A DNA stretch of 64,000 bases from Aquidulcibacter sp. (GCA_027532555.1 JAPZTJ010000007.1:1-64000); one strand, 5' to 3'. Shown: positions 27,470 through 36,795, numbered from the stretch's first letter. The notes: generated by a model not told the origin, from the letters alone. A program made the numbers and translations.

Positions 27470-27493
27470 TTGTACAATGAAGGAATAGAAGCG

Positions 27494-28528
27494 ATGGCGA
27501 GCAAAGGATTGGTGCTGGTTACGGGCGGATCTGGCTATATTGGCGGCTTCATCATCGCCCAACTCTTGGAAGCAGGCTATCAAGTCCGCACTACGATCCG
27601 CAATCTTGGCCGAGAGCCAGAGGTTCGCGAAGCACTTAAAAAGCTTGCCCCCAATTTGGACCATTTGACCTTTTTCGCCGCTGACTTAACGCGCGATGAT
27701 GGCTGGGCAGAAGCTGTTGAAGGCGTTGATTTCGTTCAGCATGTGGCCTCGCCTTTCCCAGCCGTGATGCCCAAGGACGAGAATGAATTGATTGGTCCGG
27801 CCCGTGAAGGGGCCCTGCGTGCACTCCGTTTTGCTCGCGATGCAGGGGTGAAGCGCGTCGTAATGACCTCGTCTATGGCAGCCATCTCCTATGGACAAAG
27901 CGGGCCGCGCTCCAAGCCCTATACCGAAGCTGATTGGACCGACGAAACCAGCCCCGACACAGGTGCTTATATCCGCTCCAAAACCATCGCTGAACGCGCT
28001 GCTTGGGACTTTATGAAGGCCGAAGGCGGTAAATTAGAGCTTAGCACCATCAATCCCAGCGCGGTTCTGGGGCCAATTCTTGGACCAGACTTCTCGACCT
28101 CCATTCTCTTGGTGCAAAAGTTACTAAATGGCGACTTCCCCGGCAGCCCACGCTTGGGCTTCTCGCTGGTGGATGTGCGCGATGTAGCAGATCTGCACAT
28201 CCGCGCCATGACCCATGAAAAGGCCGCTGGTGAACGCTTTTTGGCGGCCTGCGATTTTTATTGGGTGGAAGATGTGGCGCGCGTCTTGCGCGAAGATATG
28301 GGAACGCAAGCCCGCAAAGCCCCTACTGGACGCCTGCCGAGCTGGCTGGTGCGGATCATCGCCAATTTCGATCCTGTTATTAGAGGGGTCGCCTTTGAGC
28401 TCGACAAAGTACGTATGGCCGACAATACCAAGGCCAAAACCTTGCTGGGCTGGGCACCGCGAGACGTCCGGACCTCGATCACAGACACAGCCCGCAGCCT
28501 GATCCGCGAGGGAATTGTTCGGGTCTAA
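27494..28528 (+). CDS. NAD-dependent epimerase/dehydratase-type reductase (DFR-like SDR)
   Basis: This 344-residue extended short-chain dehydrogenase binds NAD(P) at VTGGSGYIGGFI (about residues 8-19). It has the catalytic Ser-Tyr-Lys set with VMTSSMAAISYG and TGAYIRSKTIAERAAW; the Y and K are in the YIRSK block. It resembles dihydroflavonol/anthocyanidin-type and methylglyoxal reductases. ATG 27494 follows AAGGA; a longer frame to 27446 would cross the operator and is rejected. It is controlled by the adjacent TetR gene. Confidence 0.9.
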   Translation: MASKGLVLVTGGSGYIGGFIIAQLLEAGYQVRTTIRNLGREPEVREALKKLAPNLDHLTFFAADLTRDDGWAEAVEGVDFVQHVASPFPAVMPKDENELIGPAREGALRALRFARDAGVKRVVMTSSMAAISYGQSGPRSKPYTEADWTDETSPDTGAYIRSKTIAERAAWDFMKAEGGKLELSTINPSAVLGPILGPDFSTSILLVQKLLNGDFPGSPRLGFSLVDVRDVADLHIRAMTHEKAAGERFLAACDFYWVEDVARVLREDMGTQARKAPTGRLPSWLVRIIANFDPVIRGVAFELDKVRMADNTKAKTLLGWAPRDVRTSITDTARSLIREGIVRV

Positions 28529-28541
28529 AGCGAGCTCTGTT

Positions 28542-29006
28542 CTACAAGGTCAGGGCTAACGCATCTAATTGATCGGCGGCGGCATTCCAGCCGGCTTCAA
28601 AGCCCATGGCTTCGTGTTGCTTTTTGGACTCTTCACTCCAGTGTCGCGCACCCCACTCCATATGGGTGCCGCCATCTGGTGCGTCGCTCAAGATCACATA
28701 GCCGGTCATAAAAGGTGCGCCAGAGCCGGGCACCCAATCGCCAACATAAGCATCCGTGAAAGTTTGCTTATAGCCGTCAACCACCTCAACATATTGGCCG
28801 TGCATGGGATTTTCTTCCCCTGCCGGACCATTCATGACGATATAGCTGGCCCCGCCTGGACGCACGTCAAGCTCGGCAATGGAAACCGTCCACGGCTTTG
28901 GGCAATACCATTGCTTGAGGAGTGAGCCCTCCGACCAGCAGCGCCAAACGTAAGCACGCGGCGCTTTGAGATGCAGGATGATTTTGAGTGTGCGTTCGTC
29001 GGTCAT
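28542..29006 (-). CDS. SRPBCC-domain protein of the AHSA1 family
   Basis: This 154-residue protein has the START-like fold of Aha1 C-terminal domains: LKAPRAYVWRCWSEGSLLKQWYCP near the start and HWSEESKKQHEAMGFEAGW near the end. These proteins bind hydrophobic ligands; activity is unknown. It follows the DUF4287 gene without a gap. DUF4287 and AHSA1 domains also occur together in other genomes, so a joint role is likely. Confidence 0.88.
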   Translation of the reverse strand: MTDERTLKIILHLKAPRAYVWRCWSEGSLLKQWYCPKPWTVSIAELDVRPGGASYIVMNGPAGEENPMHGQYVEVVDGYKQTFTDAYVGDWVPGSGAPFMTGYVILSDAPDGGTHMEWGARHWSEESKKQHEAMGFEAGWNAAADQLDALALTL

Positions 29007-29237
29007 TTAGGCGTCTCCTTCTTTCTTTGCACCCTTGAGAAGGGCAAAGACGGCCATGGAATGGCCATGACCCAGATCATGATGCTCTTTAAACCAAGCC
29101 ACGATGGCACCTGCTTTGGTAGAGGGCGTGAGCGCACCACCTTCTGTCCATCCCTGCTTATCGGCTAAACGACGAAGGTCTGCAGGTGTTAGCCCCGTTT
29201 TTTTGTGGATGGTGTGCAGATAGGCTTGGAAAGACAC
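29007..29237 (-). CDS. DUF4287 domain protein
   Basis: This 76-residue protein has the family layout: SFQAYLHTIHKKTGLTPADL, then AGAIVAWFKEHHDLGHGHSM. The C-terminal GHGHSMA block is conserved. Function is unknown, but it is immediately upstream of an AHSA1-family gene, a recurrent pairing. It is co-transcribed from the minus strand with its neighbours. Confidence 0.85.
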   Translation of the reverse strand: MSFQAYLHTIHKKTGLTPADLRRLADKQGWTEGGALTPSTKAGAIVAWFKEHHDLGHGHSMAVFALLKGAKKEGDA

Positions 29238-29267
29238 GGTAGCTGGTTCCTAACGTCGGGCGTTGCG

Positions 29268-29933
29268 CTAAGTCGGCTTCACGGTTCCCAAAAAGCCAAT
29301 GACAAGCAGCAGAGCATAGGTCAGCCACACCCACAAGCGAGCACGGTCCATCGCCCGACGCAGCGGGATTTCTGTCTCATCACTGGAGCCTTTTTCAATC
29401 ACGGCTAGCAAGAGTGGACCGACAGGACGACCAGCAACGTCGATCATGATTGCCGCACCAAAGATGGCAGCAAAAACAAATGCTTTTTGGCTCAACCAGC
29501 TTTCAGTAAGAGGTCCCCAACCCAGTAACGAGGTGATGCCGATGGCTGCATAAAAGGCGGTGATGGCAAGCTTTAGCCAGAACTCAATCCGCTTCAGTTG
29601 CGGCACGATCGATTGTCCGGTCATCAAATGGATAGACCACGTCAGGCCCATCCAAACCGCACCAACAAGCCAAGCCAGCCAAAGCGCCCAATTTGGCAAG
29701 TCCCAATAGCCCGCCACAGCAACCATTGTCACAGATAATGGTACCATCACGACCCAAGCCGTGCGTGGCCCCATATCGACGACGCCTAACAGCCTTAGAA
29801 TCTCCAGCCTTGTTGCAAGCGGCTTTGACCGATTGCGAAAGGCTGAGCCCAAAATCGCAACGCCAAGGTCGCCGCCCAGCCAGAAGACAAAGGCCAAAAC
29901 ATGGACATAAACAAGCACGTCATAGAGGCCCAT
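29268..29933 (-). CDS. Six-helix integral membrane protein of unknown function
   Basis: This 221-residue protein consists largely of six transmembrane helices, beginning MGLYDVLVYVHVLAFVFWLGG. A His in the first helix (VHVLAF) and further polar residues in helices recall CopD/DUF2269-type heme- or copper-related membrane proteins, but I cannot assign it. It lies between a lipocalin-like gene upstream (35 bases) and DUF4287 downstream (30 bases) on the same strand. Confidence 0.75.
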   Translation of the reverse strand: MGLYDVLVYVHVLAFVFWLGGDLGVAILGSAFRNRSKPLATRLEILRLLGVVDMGPRTAWVVMVPLSVTMVAVAGYWDLPNWALWLAWLVGAVWMGLTWSIHLMTGQSIVPQLKRIEFWLKLAITAFYAAIGITSLLGWGPLTESWLSQKAFVFAAIFGAAIMIDVAGRPVGPLLLAVIEKGSSDETEIPLRRAMDRARLWVWLTYALLLVIGFLGTVKPT

Positions 29934-29968
29934 GTTAACTCCTCAGGCGCGTGGGCAGAGAGAAAGAC

Positions 29969-30415
29969 TTACTTCACACGCCGCTCTTTGATGCAAGTGC
30001 GTTTGACCAGTTTATCTTCTTCAAACCAATGCCATGTGCGGCCACGATCATTGCCGTCGTCAGACAATTGGATCATCTCATACAAATAGGTGCCGGGGCT
30101 GTCTTTGCGGGTCCAAGTCAACACAACGGTCTTGTCGTCAATTTCCCAAGCCCGGCCAAAGATGCGTTCGGTGTCCCACCAAATTTGTTTGTCTTTATAG
30201 GTCGCGGGGAAATGAATTTCTTCGCGACGGCCATCGGGCCAGGTGTAGGTATTGATCTGATAATAGGGATAGGTCGCATCATCCTGAAACTTGCATTGCA
30301 GATGCGAGGCATGGCGATCCAGCTCAACATTATTGGCGTCAACGTGGATGTATTCGCCGACCCATTCACCTTCGTGACGGGCCAAAAGCGGCATGCCGGT
30401 TCGGATTGTATCCAT
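29969..30415 (-). CDS. Lipocalin-like (DUF3598-type) protein
   Basis: This 148-residue protein has the start pattern MPLLARHEGEWVGEYIHVD and a series of beta strands with WWDTERIFGRAW and RTWHWFEEDKLVKRTCIKE, consistent with the calycin barrel of DUF3598 and related domains. No signal peptide is seen. A bound ligand is expected but unknown. It is the first gene of the minus-strand run down to 28542. Confidence 0.7.
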   Translation of the reverse strand: MDTIRTGMPLLARHEGEWVGEYIHVDANNVELDRHASHLQCKFQDDATYPYYQINTYTWPDGRREEIHFPATYKDKQIWWDTERIFGRAWEIDDKTVVLTWTRKDSPGTYLYEMIQLSDDGNDRGRTWHWFEEDKLVKRTCIKERRVK

Positions 30416-30501
30416 AATGCAGAATCCCTTTTGAAGCAGACCAAAGAGGTCTAAGCTGCACTAGTAAAAGATATATCCTATCTCTCTGACAAGGGCTTCC
30501 C

Positions 30502-31281
30502 GTGGAAAACCTCATCCTTCTGCAGCGCCACGCCAATCACTCTGCCACCCTCTGGATCAACAGGCCAGACAAACGCAACGCGCTGACGGTTGAGATGTGG
30601 GCTGCCTTGCCCGCTTGTGTCGCTGAAGCCGTCGCCGACCCTGAGATCAAACTGCTCTTCTTGCGCGGTGCTGGCGGTGTCTTTGCAGCCGGGGCGGACA
30701 TTGCAGAAATGCCGCAGATTTATGCTACGCCCGAAGCAGCGCTCAAAAATGATGAGAAAATACAAAACGCAATGAAGGCGTTGGAGGATTGTCCAAAGCC
30801 TGTGATTGCCTTGATCGAAGGCCCGTGCCTTGGCGGTGGCTGTGGCTTGGCATTGGCTTGCGACTTACGTATCGGCGTGGTGGGAAGCCGCTATGGCGTG
30901 ACGCCGGCGAAGCTCGGCCTCGTCTATGGCGCGGGTGACACGCGTCGCTTAATCCAAGCGGTCGGGCTTTCCAAAGCCAAAGACATCCTCTTCACCGGCC
31001 GCCTGCTCGACTGTGCAGAAGCCATGTCCAGCGGCCTCATCGACCGACTGGTTGCAACCGAAGAGCTCGATGAAATCGCTTCAGACTATGCAGCCAAAAT
31101 CAGCGCGGCCTCGGTCTATTCAATCCGGGCCCAGAAGCAGATTTTGGCCATGTTACGCGGTGGGTGTGACGACGCAGAAGCCAGCCGTGCCCTATTTGGC
31201 GCAAGCTTTACGGGCGCGGATTTCAAAGAAGGGTTTGCAGCTTTTATGGAAAAACGACCTGCGCAATTTACTGTCCGTTGA
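30502..31281 (+). CDS. Enoyl-CoA hydratase/isomerase family protein
   Basis: This 259-residue crotonase-fold enzyme acts on an acyl-CoA. NRPDKRNAL at the start, the oxyanion segment RGAGGVFAAGADIAEM (about residues 54-69), and GPCLGGGCGLALACDLRI (about 106-123) mark the CoA and active-site loops. The place of the first catalytic Glu in hydratases is occupied by other residues (LGGGCGLAL), so isomerase or other crotonase chemistry is possible. It starts at GTG 30502 and precedes a renalase-like oxidoreductase. Confidence 0.88.
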   Translation: MENLILLQRHANHSATLWINRPDKRNALTVEMWAALPACVAEAVADPEIKLLFLRGAGGVFAAGADIAEMPQIYATPEAALKNDEKIQNAMKALEDCPKPVIALIEGPCLGGGCGLALACDLRIGVVGSRYGVTPAKLGLVYGAGDTRRLIQAVGLSKAKDILFTGRLLDCAEAMSSGLIDRLVATEELDEIASDYAAKISAASVYSIRAQKQILAMLRGGCDDAEASRALFGASFTGADFKEGFAAFMEKRPAQFTVR

Positions 31282-31350
31282 TTGGTTGCGTTCTAAGTCT
31301 CGCGCTCGAGGAACGGTCCTGTTTTGGCCCAGAAGTAAGAGGGATATCGA

Positions 31351-32337
31351 GTGGGCAGCTTTGCGATTATCGGTGCGGGGATTAGCGGACTTGCCTGCGG
31401 CAACGCGCTGGCAGCGGCTGGTCATCAAGTTTCGCTGTTCGATAAAGGCCGGGGCCCAGGTGGGCGCATGTCGACCCGCCGCGTCGACACCCCTTTTGGC
31501 CAAGCCAGTTTCGACCATGGCGCGCAGTTTTTTACCGAGCGGGACGCAGACTTTCAAAGGACGATTTCGGCACTGGAGACACAAGGCGCAGTCGGTCTTT
31601 GGCAGGGCGAATTTGTGCGCTTTGACAGCAAAGGCAAGCAGCACGCATTAGGCGACGAGCCCCGCTATGTCGGCACACCGGGTATGAATGGCGTTGTGCG
31701 TGGCCTTGCGGTCGGCCTGAATACCACCTGGGGGATGCGCGTCAGCGGCCTATCGGGTCGGAAAGGTGCTTGGCAGGTTCATGGTGAATCCGGCGAGAAT
31801 CTTGGACTATTTGACCAAGTTGTCTGCGCGGTTCCCGCAGAACAGGTTAGTGGCTTATTGGCACCCCATACGCCAGCGATTGCGGTAAAGGCCAAAGCCG
31901 TGCGCTCGTTGCCGTGTTGGGCAGGCCTGTTTGCGTTTGAAAAACCTCTAAAAATTGACTGGGACATGGCGCGCTTTGACGCTCACCCTGTGTTGGATGT
32001 GATATCGGCAGGCGTAAACCAGCCCGGCCGCACCGGCCCTGCGTCCTATGTCGTTCATGGTCACGCCGATTGGTCCATCGCGCATTTGGAAGAAGGCGCA
32101 GACCAGATAGCGGCATTGCTTCTTAAAGAACTGGCAAAAATAGCAGGCCCCCTGCCAACCCCTCTTGTCCAATCGGCCCATCGTTGGCGGTATGCCCGGG
32201 TCGAGACCAGCCATGGACCGGGTTATCTTTATGATAAAGATCAAGGTATTGGCGCATGTGGGGACTGGCTGGCTGGTCCACGCGTTGAATCGGCGTGGGT
32301 TTCTGGCAACCACTTGGGTCAAGCTCTTTTAGGTTAG
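31351..32337 (+). CDS. Renalase-like FAD/NAD(P)-dependent oxidoreductase
   Basis: This 328-residue flavoprotein has the N-terminal FAD dinucleotide fold IIGAGISGLACGNALAAAG (about residues 5-23) and the GRGPGGRMSTRR block that marks the renalase/amine-oxidase-like group. SFDHGAQFF follows. The C-terminus carries GACGDWL and ESAWVSGNHLG, the second FAD contact. Natural substrate unknown. It begins at GTG 31351, 69 bases after the enoyl-CoA hydratase. Confidence 0.88.
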   Translation: MGSFAIIGAGISGLACGNALAAAGHQVSLFDKGRGPGGRMSTRRVDTPFGQASFDHGAQFFTERDADFQRTISALETQGAVGLWQGEFVRFDSKGKQHALGDEPRYVGTPGMNGVVRGLAVGLNTTWGMRVSGLSGRKGAWQVHGESGENLGLFDQVVCAVPAEQVSGLLAPHTPAIAVKAKAVRSLPCWAGLFAFEKPLKIDWDMARFDAHPVLDVISAGVNQPGRTGPASYVVHGHADWSIAHLEEGADQIAALLLKELAKIAGPLPTPLVQSAHRWRYARVETSHGPGYLYDKDQGIGACGDWLAGPRVESAWVSGNHLGQALLG

Positions 32338-32413
32338 CTGACAAGTCGGAAAGGCCGCGCTACAGTCGATCTCGTACACGCTCACTACCACTAACCGTAA
32401 AGAGGAATCCCAT

Positions 32414-33166
32414 ATGTTCTTGTCTTTAGCCACCTGGCCCGAAATCGATCAGCGGCTGAAAGCAGGCAAGCGCGGGATCATCATACCCATTGGCAGCCAT
32501 GAGCAGCATGGCCCAACCGGCCTCATCGGCACCGATGCTTTATGCCCAGATATCATCGCACGCGAAGCTGAAAGCCAAGGTGACCTTTTGATTGCCCCGC
32601 CTTTCTCGATTGGTATGGCCCAGCACCATATGGGTTTTCCGGGCTCCATGACGCTGCGACCCTCCACCATGATTGCGACCATCGTCGACTGGACGGCCAG
32701 CCTGACGCGCGCTGGTTTTGACCGCCTCTATTGGGTCAATGGCCATGGCGGCAATGTCGCGACCATCCAAGCTGCTTTTGCTGAAACCTACGCGCCTTAT
32801 TCGCTGCGCGGTGAGGCTGCCCCCTTTGCCCATATGCTGAAGAACTGGTGGGAATTGCCCGGTATCGAACGGCTATGTCTCGATATCTATCCCGTCGGCC
32901 ATGGCTCGCACGGGACAGCTTCAGAAGTCGCAGTCACCTATTGGGCCTATCCTGAACGGGCGGATCTGGCGAAGCTGGTGCTGGAACCAAAGATCGCACC
33001 CAATGGCCCGATCAGGGATGCAGCCGACTATCGCCATCGCTTTGCCGATGGCCGTATTGGCTCTGACCCGACCCAGTCTACGCCAGAGCAAGGCGGCAGG
33101 ATTGTTGCCGCTGCAGCTAAAGCTTTGATTACCGACGCCAATAACTTCTTTGCTGAGACTGTCTGA
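32414..33166 (+). CDS. Creatininase-family amidohydrolase
   Basis: This 250-residue protein has the metal-ligand motifs of the creatininase family: PIGSHEQHGPTGLIGTD (about residues 26-42), then WVNGHGGN and HGSHGTASE. The family hydrolyses cyclic amides or formyl-amides and includes MftE and FAPy-deformylase. Specific activity is not evident. Its TGA overlaps the start codon of the UbiH-like gene, so the two are coupled. GAGGAAT precedes the start. Confidence 0.9.
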   Translation: MFLSLATWPEIDQRLKAGKRGIIIPIGSHEQHGPTGLIGTDALCPDIIAREAESQGDLLIAPPFSIGMAQHHMGFPGSMTLRPSTMIATIVDWTASLTRAGFDRLYWVNGHGGNVATIQAAFAETYAPYSLRGEAAPFAHMLKNWWELPGIERLCLDIYPVGHGSHGTASEVAVTYWAYPERADLAKLVLEPKIAPNGPIRDAADYRHRFADGRIGSDPTQSTPEQGGRIVAAAAKALITDANNFFAETV

Positions 33167-34431
33167 TGGCCCAAGCCAGCCATGAATTCGACGTCCTCAT
33201 TTCTGGCGGTGGTCTTGTTGGCCTCACGCTAGCCTTGGCACTCGACCAAGGCGGGCTAAAATCCGCCGTGATCGACCGCCTGCCCGCGGCCGACCTGTTG
33301 GAAGAAAGCTTCGATGGGCGCGCCACGGCCATGGGGTTTGCAACCTACCGCATGATGCAGAGCTTAGGTGTTGCCCGTCACATTGGCGAAGTGCAGCCGA
33401 TTGAGCAGATTTTGGTGTCGGACGGTCGGATTGGTAGTCCATCGCACCGAGGCGGCCCCTCGTCTCTCACGCTCCACTTCGACCATCGCGAAACGGGGAC
33501 CGGCGATGAACCTCTCGGTTGGATGATTGAGAACCGCCGTATCCGCTTGGCACTCGACAAAGAGGTCGCCACCCGGTCTGGCATCACGCGCTTTGCACCC
33601 GATGAGATTGAAGATCTGCAAATGGGTGCGGGCCAAGTCTCAGCGCGCTTAAAGTCTGGCAAATTGCTGAAAGCACCCCTGATCGTCGGCGCAGACGGTC
33701 GAGGATCTTTTGTCCGCAAAAAAGCGGGCATTCGCACCTACGGCTGGTCGTATGATCAAACCGGGATCGTGACCACGGTTGCAATGGAAAACCCCCACGT
33801 TGGGGTGGCGCATGAATATTTCCTACCAACAGGCCCATTCGCTATTCTTCCACTAATGCATAATCGCGCCAATATCGTCTGGTCTGAGAAAACAAGCCGC
33901 GCCAAGGCGCTGATGGCCATGAGCCGTGCGGATTTAGAACAAGAATTGGCGCGCCGCTTTGGCGACTTCTTGGGTACCGTAAAGCTCGATGCGCCGGTTT
34001 GGTCCTATCCCTTGTCGATGGAGCTTGCGGCGACTTGGGCCAAGCCTCGCGTGGTGTTGGCAGGCGATGCAGCACATGGCATTCACCCCATTGCGGGCCA
34101 AGGCCTGAACCTTGGCCTCAAAGATGTTGCGGCCTTGGCCGAAGTGCTAGTGGAAGCCCGAGGGCTCGGTCAAGATTTAGGCGATTTGGCGGTGCTTGAG
34201 CGCTATGCGCAATGGCGGCGGACCGATACGATGACCTTGGCTATCTCATGTGATGCCTTTGTCAGACTATTCTCCAACGACATCGCACCCGTTCGCGCAC
34301 TACGCACCCTTGGACTGGGGATTGTCGATGCGATTGGCCCGGCGCGGCGCTTTTTTGCTAGCCATGCAGGCGGGGCTGTGGGTGATTTACCAAAGCTTTT
34401 GCGCGGCGAAAGCTTAGGGGCGCATGCTTGA
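33166..34431 (+). CDS. UbiH/UbiF/COQ6-family FAD monooxygenase
   Basis: This 421-residue flavoprotein monooxygenase hydroxylates the ubiquinone ring or a similar phenol. FAD contacts are ISGGGLVGLTLALALDQGG (about residues 10-28), LIVGADGRGSFVRK and VLAGDAAHGIHPIAGQGLNLGLKD (about 295-318), all standard for UbiH-type enzymes. Which ring position it hydroxylates cannot be told by eye. It overlaps creatininase by a shared ATGA and ends with a TTGA overlap to the VOC gene. Confidence 0.9.
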   Translation: MAQASHEFDVLISGGGLVGLTLALALDQGGLKSAVIDRLPAADLLEESFDGRATAMGFATYRMMQSLGVARHIGEVQPIEQILVSDGRIGSPSHRGGPSSLTLHFDHRETGTGDEPLGWMIENRRIRLALDKEVATRSGITRFAPDEIEDLQMGAGQVSARLKSGKLLKAPLIVGADGRGSFVRKKAGIRTYGWSYDQTGIVTTVAMENPHVGVAHEYFLPTGPFAILPLMHNRANIVWSEKTSRAKALMAMSRADLEQELARRFGDFLGTVKLDAPVWSYPLSMELAATWAKPRVVLAGDAAHGIHPIAGQGLNLGLKDVAALAEVLVEARGLGQDLGDLAVLERYAQWRRTDTMTLAISCDAFVRLFSNDIAPVRALRTLGLGIVDAIGPARRFFASHAGGAVGDLPKLLRGESLGAHA

Positions 34432-34790
34432 CCGATTATGCGACGCCAAACTTGCCTGCCAAAGATATGGCGGCAACCTCTGCCTTTTATCAAAAGTTTG
34501 GCTTTAGCGAGGACTATGTTTCGCCGGGCTGGATGATCTTATCGCGCGGCGGCCTTCAGCTCGAATTCTTTCCCTATCCAGACTTGGACCCCACCACCTC
34601 GTCTTTTGGGAGCTGCTTGCGCGTCGATGATCTGCAGGGGCTCTACCAAGCTTGCGTCACGTCGGGAATTCCCCAAGCCCACATCGGGATGCCCCGCGTT
34701 CATCCACCGCAAAAGGAAGCGTCTGGCCTGACGATCGCCTATTTGATCGACCCAAACGGATCTTTGATCCGCATCATCCAGAACGACTAA
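34428..34790 (+). CDS. VOC-family (glyoxalase/bleomycin-resistance-like) protein
   Basis: This 120-residue protein carries one VOC module: LPAKDMAATSAFYQKFGF at the start, GGLQLEFF in the middle and the closing Glu/Asp motif replaced by DPNGSLIRIIQ. It resembles bleomycin-resistance proteins. No activity can be assigned. It starts at TTG 34428 on the 4-base TTGA overlap with the UbiH-like gene; an ATG five codons later is a less likely alternative. It overlaps the convergent ATP-grasp gene by 4 bases. Confidence 0.8.
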   Translation: MTDYATPNLPAKDMAATSAFYQKFGFSEDYVSPGWMILSRGGLQLEFFPYPDLDPTTSSFGSCLRVDDLQGLYQACVTSGIPQAHIGMPRVHPPQKEASGLTIAYLIDPNGSLIRIIQND

Positions 34791-35689
34791 AGCCGCTCGA
34801 GCACGGCTTGGGCAAACAGCTTCGCGCCATGCTTGCCGTCCTGACGGTCGAGCGTCAGATAGAGCCGAGGCTCAATCAGCTCTAACTCCATCAAAAGCCA
34901 TTGGCCGTCTGCGCCGCGTACCAGATCGACGCGGGCATAGGTCAAAGGCATGCCATCGGCTTTCGCCAAGACTGCTTCTGCGGCCTCCAGAGCGCCCTCA
35001 GGTGCATCGATGCCTGTTTCGACCGCGCCGTGCTGGCCTTGCGTGCGATAATCACCCGCCTTCGGCCGCTTGATGAGGGCATGGGAAAACCGCCCCCCGA
35101 AATAGAGTAGCGACAGCTCGCCTTCTTCAGTCACGGCAGGCAAGAAGGGCTGGATAAGCGCTGCTGCAGGCGGCAGCACGTCCGCACTGGGCACCGGCTC
35201 ACCGCGCTTCAAGCGCGCTTGCCGCCAAGCCCCAGCCCCGATGCGCGGCTTAATGATGATCTCCTCAGCGTTTAGCGTGTCAAAGCTCGCCAATATCACC
35301 TCCGGGTTGCAGCCCTCGACAGCCAAGGTCGGCGGCACCGGGGCACCGCGACGCGCCAACTCTGCCAAATAACCTTTGTCCATATTGGCGCGGATGACCT
35401 CGCTATCATTTAAAAAGCGCGCACTTGAGGCTTCAATTTCGTCAAGGCGTTTCAGGAAAGTCTCAGTCGCTTGGGGGTAATTCCAAGCCAAAAGCGGCAG
35501 AACCGCCGAAAAACGCGACCAATCTGTGCCGTCGTCCTGCCAGAAGACAGGCTCTATCGACACACCCGACGGCTCAAACGCCTCGCGCAGCAAAACGAGC
35601 TGATTGTGCGCATAATCAGGCTCGGCCCGATCAGGCCGGCTGGGATAATAATCATGGGTGACGAGCAGAGCGATTGGTTTCATGTCCAA
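34787..35689 (-). CDS. ATP-grasp domain protein (RimK/glutathione synthetase-like)
   Basis: This 300-residue protein has an ATP-grasp core: EEIIIKPRIGAGAWRQAR provides a phosphate-contact lysine (about residue 147), QPFLPAVTEEGELSLLYFGG follows, and DLVRGADGQWLLMELELIEPRLYL carries the magnesium ligands. It resembles STAT/RimK or cyanophycin-type ligases that join carboxyl and amino groups using ATP. Substrates unknown. It is divergent from the PfkB kinase with 74 bases between. Confidence 0.87.
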   Translation of the reverse strand: MDMKPIALLVTHDYYPSRPDRAEPDYAHNQLVLLREAFEPSGVSIEPVFWQDDGTDWSRFSAVLPLLAWNYPQATETFLKRLDEIEASSARFLNDSEVIRANMDKGYLAELARRGAPVPPTLAVEGCNPEVILASFDTLNAEEIIIKPRIGAGAWRQARLKRGEPVPSADVLPPAAALIQPFLPAVTEEGELSLLYFGGRFSHALIKRPKAGDYRTQGQHGAVETGIDAPEGALEAAEAVLAKADGMPLTYARVDLVRGADGQWLLMELELIEPRLYLTLDRQDGKHGAKLFAQAVLERL

Positions 35690-35763
35690 GCCGCTAGCCG
35701 CATCGCGCGCAAACGTCTAGAGCAAGCCCGCACTAAATTTCCTGAGGCAAGGAGCCCATAGAG

Positions 35764-36756
35764 ATGACGACCCAGTTTGATGTTTGCGGTGTTGGTAATG
35801 CGATTGTTGACGTAATTGCGCCCGCATCGGATGAATTCCTAGCCGAACATCAAATTGCCAAGGGCGCAATGACGCTGATTTTTGATGAGCCAGCCGTAGA
35901 GCGCCTCTATGCTTCAATGGCAGCAGGTCAAGAAAGCTCGGGCGGCTCTGCAGCCAATACGCTGGCAGGCATTGCCTCCTTGGGCGGCAAAGGGGCCTAT
36001 ATTGGCAAGGTTGCCGATGACACCTTGGGCCATGTGTTCCGTCACGATATGAATGCGGGTGGCGTTGCCTACGACACACCACCTCATGCCAATGGTCCTT
36101 CAACCGCGCGTTGCTTGATCAATGTGACGCCAGATGGCCAGCGCTCCATGAGCACTTTCTTGGGCTGCTCGCCCCTTTTGACACCAGAGGATTTGGACCC
36201 CGCCAAACTGGCTTCAGCCCAAATCGTCTTCTTGGAAGGCTATTTGTTTGACGCCGAAGAGGCCAAGGCCGCCTTTGTGAAGGCGTCTGAGATCGCTCAC
36301 ACCGCAGGCAATAAAGTAGCACTGACCTTGTCGGACTTGTTCTGCGTAGACCGTCACAAGGCGGCCTTCCGCCATTTGGTTGCCAACCATATCGATATCT
36401 TGTTCGCCAATGAGGCTGAGATCATCGCGCTCTATGATGCGCCAGACTTTGATGCTGCTTTGGCGGCAGCGCGCAAGGATTGCGATCTTGTCGCACTGAC
36501 GCGCTCTGAAAAAGGCTCCGTCCTCGCGCGGGGCGACGAAGTAGTGACCGTTGCTGCCGATCCTGTTGCCCAAGTCGTCGATACCACGGGTGCGGGCGAC
36601 CTTTATGCGGCGGGCGTTCTCTATGGCTTGGCGAGCGGTCGCGAACTTGAAGCATGTGGCAAGCTAGGCTCGCTTGCAGCTGGCGAAGTGATTTCTCATT
36701 ATGGTGCGCGCCCGCTGGTGAGCCTTGCAGACTTGGCGGCTGCCCGCGGCCTTTAG
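35764..36756 (+). CDS. PfkB-family kinase, adenosine-kinase-like
   Basis: This 330-residue ribokinase-fold enzyme phosphorylates a nucleoside or sugar. The N-terminal PfkB pattern is GGSAANTLAGIASLGGKGAY (about residues 60-79). The C-terminal signature DTTGAGDLYAAGVLYG (about 275-290) contains the catalytic Asp and anion hole. The sequence order resembles bacterial adenosine kinases more than ribokinase. An AGGAG site precedes the ATG. The following ORF starts 39 bases later. Confidence 0.87.
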   Translation: MTTQFDVCGVGNAIVDVIAPASDEFLAEHQIAKGAMTLIFDEPAVERLYASMAAGQESSGGSAANTLAGIASLGGKGAYIGKVADDTLGHVFRHDMNAGGVAYDTPPHANGPSTARCLINVTPDGQRSMSTFLGCSPLLTPEDLDPAKLASAQIVFLEGYLFDAEEAKAAFVKASEIAHTAGNKVALTLSDLFCVDRHKAAFRHLVANHIDILFANEAEIIALYDAPDFDAALAAARKDCDLVALTRSEKGSVLARGDEVVTVAADPVAQVVDTTGAGDLYAAGVLYGLASGRELEACGKLGSLAAGEVISHYGARPLVSLADLAAARGL

Positions 36757-36795
36757 TCGGGCAGGGATTGGCGCAAAACTTGCTTCAGCCAAACC

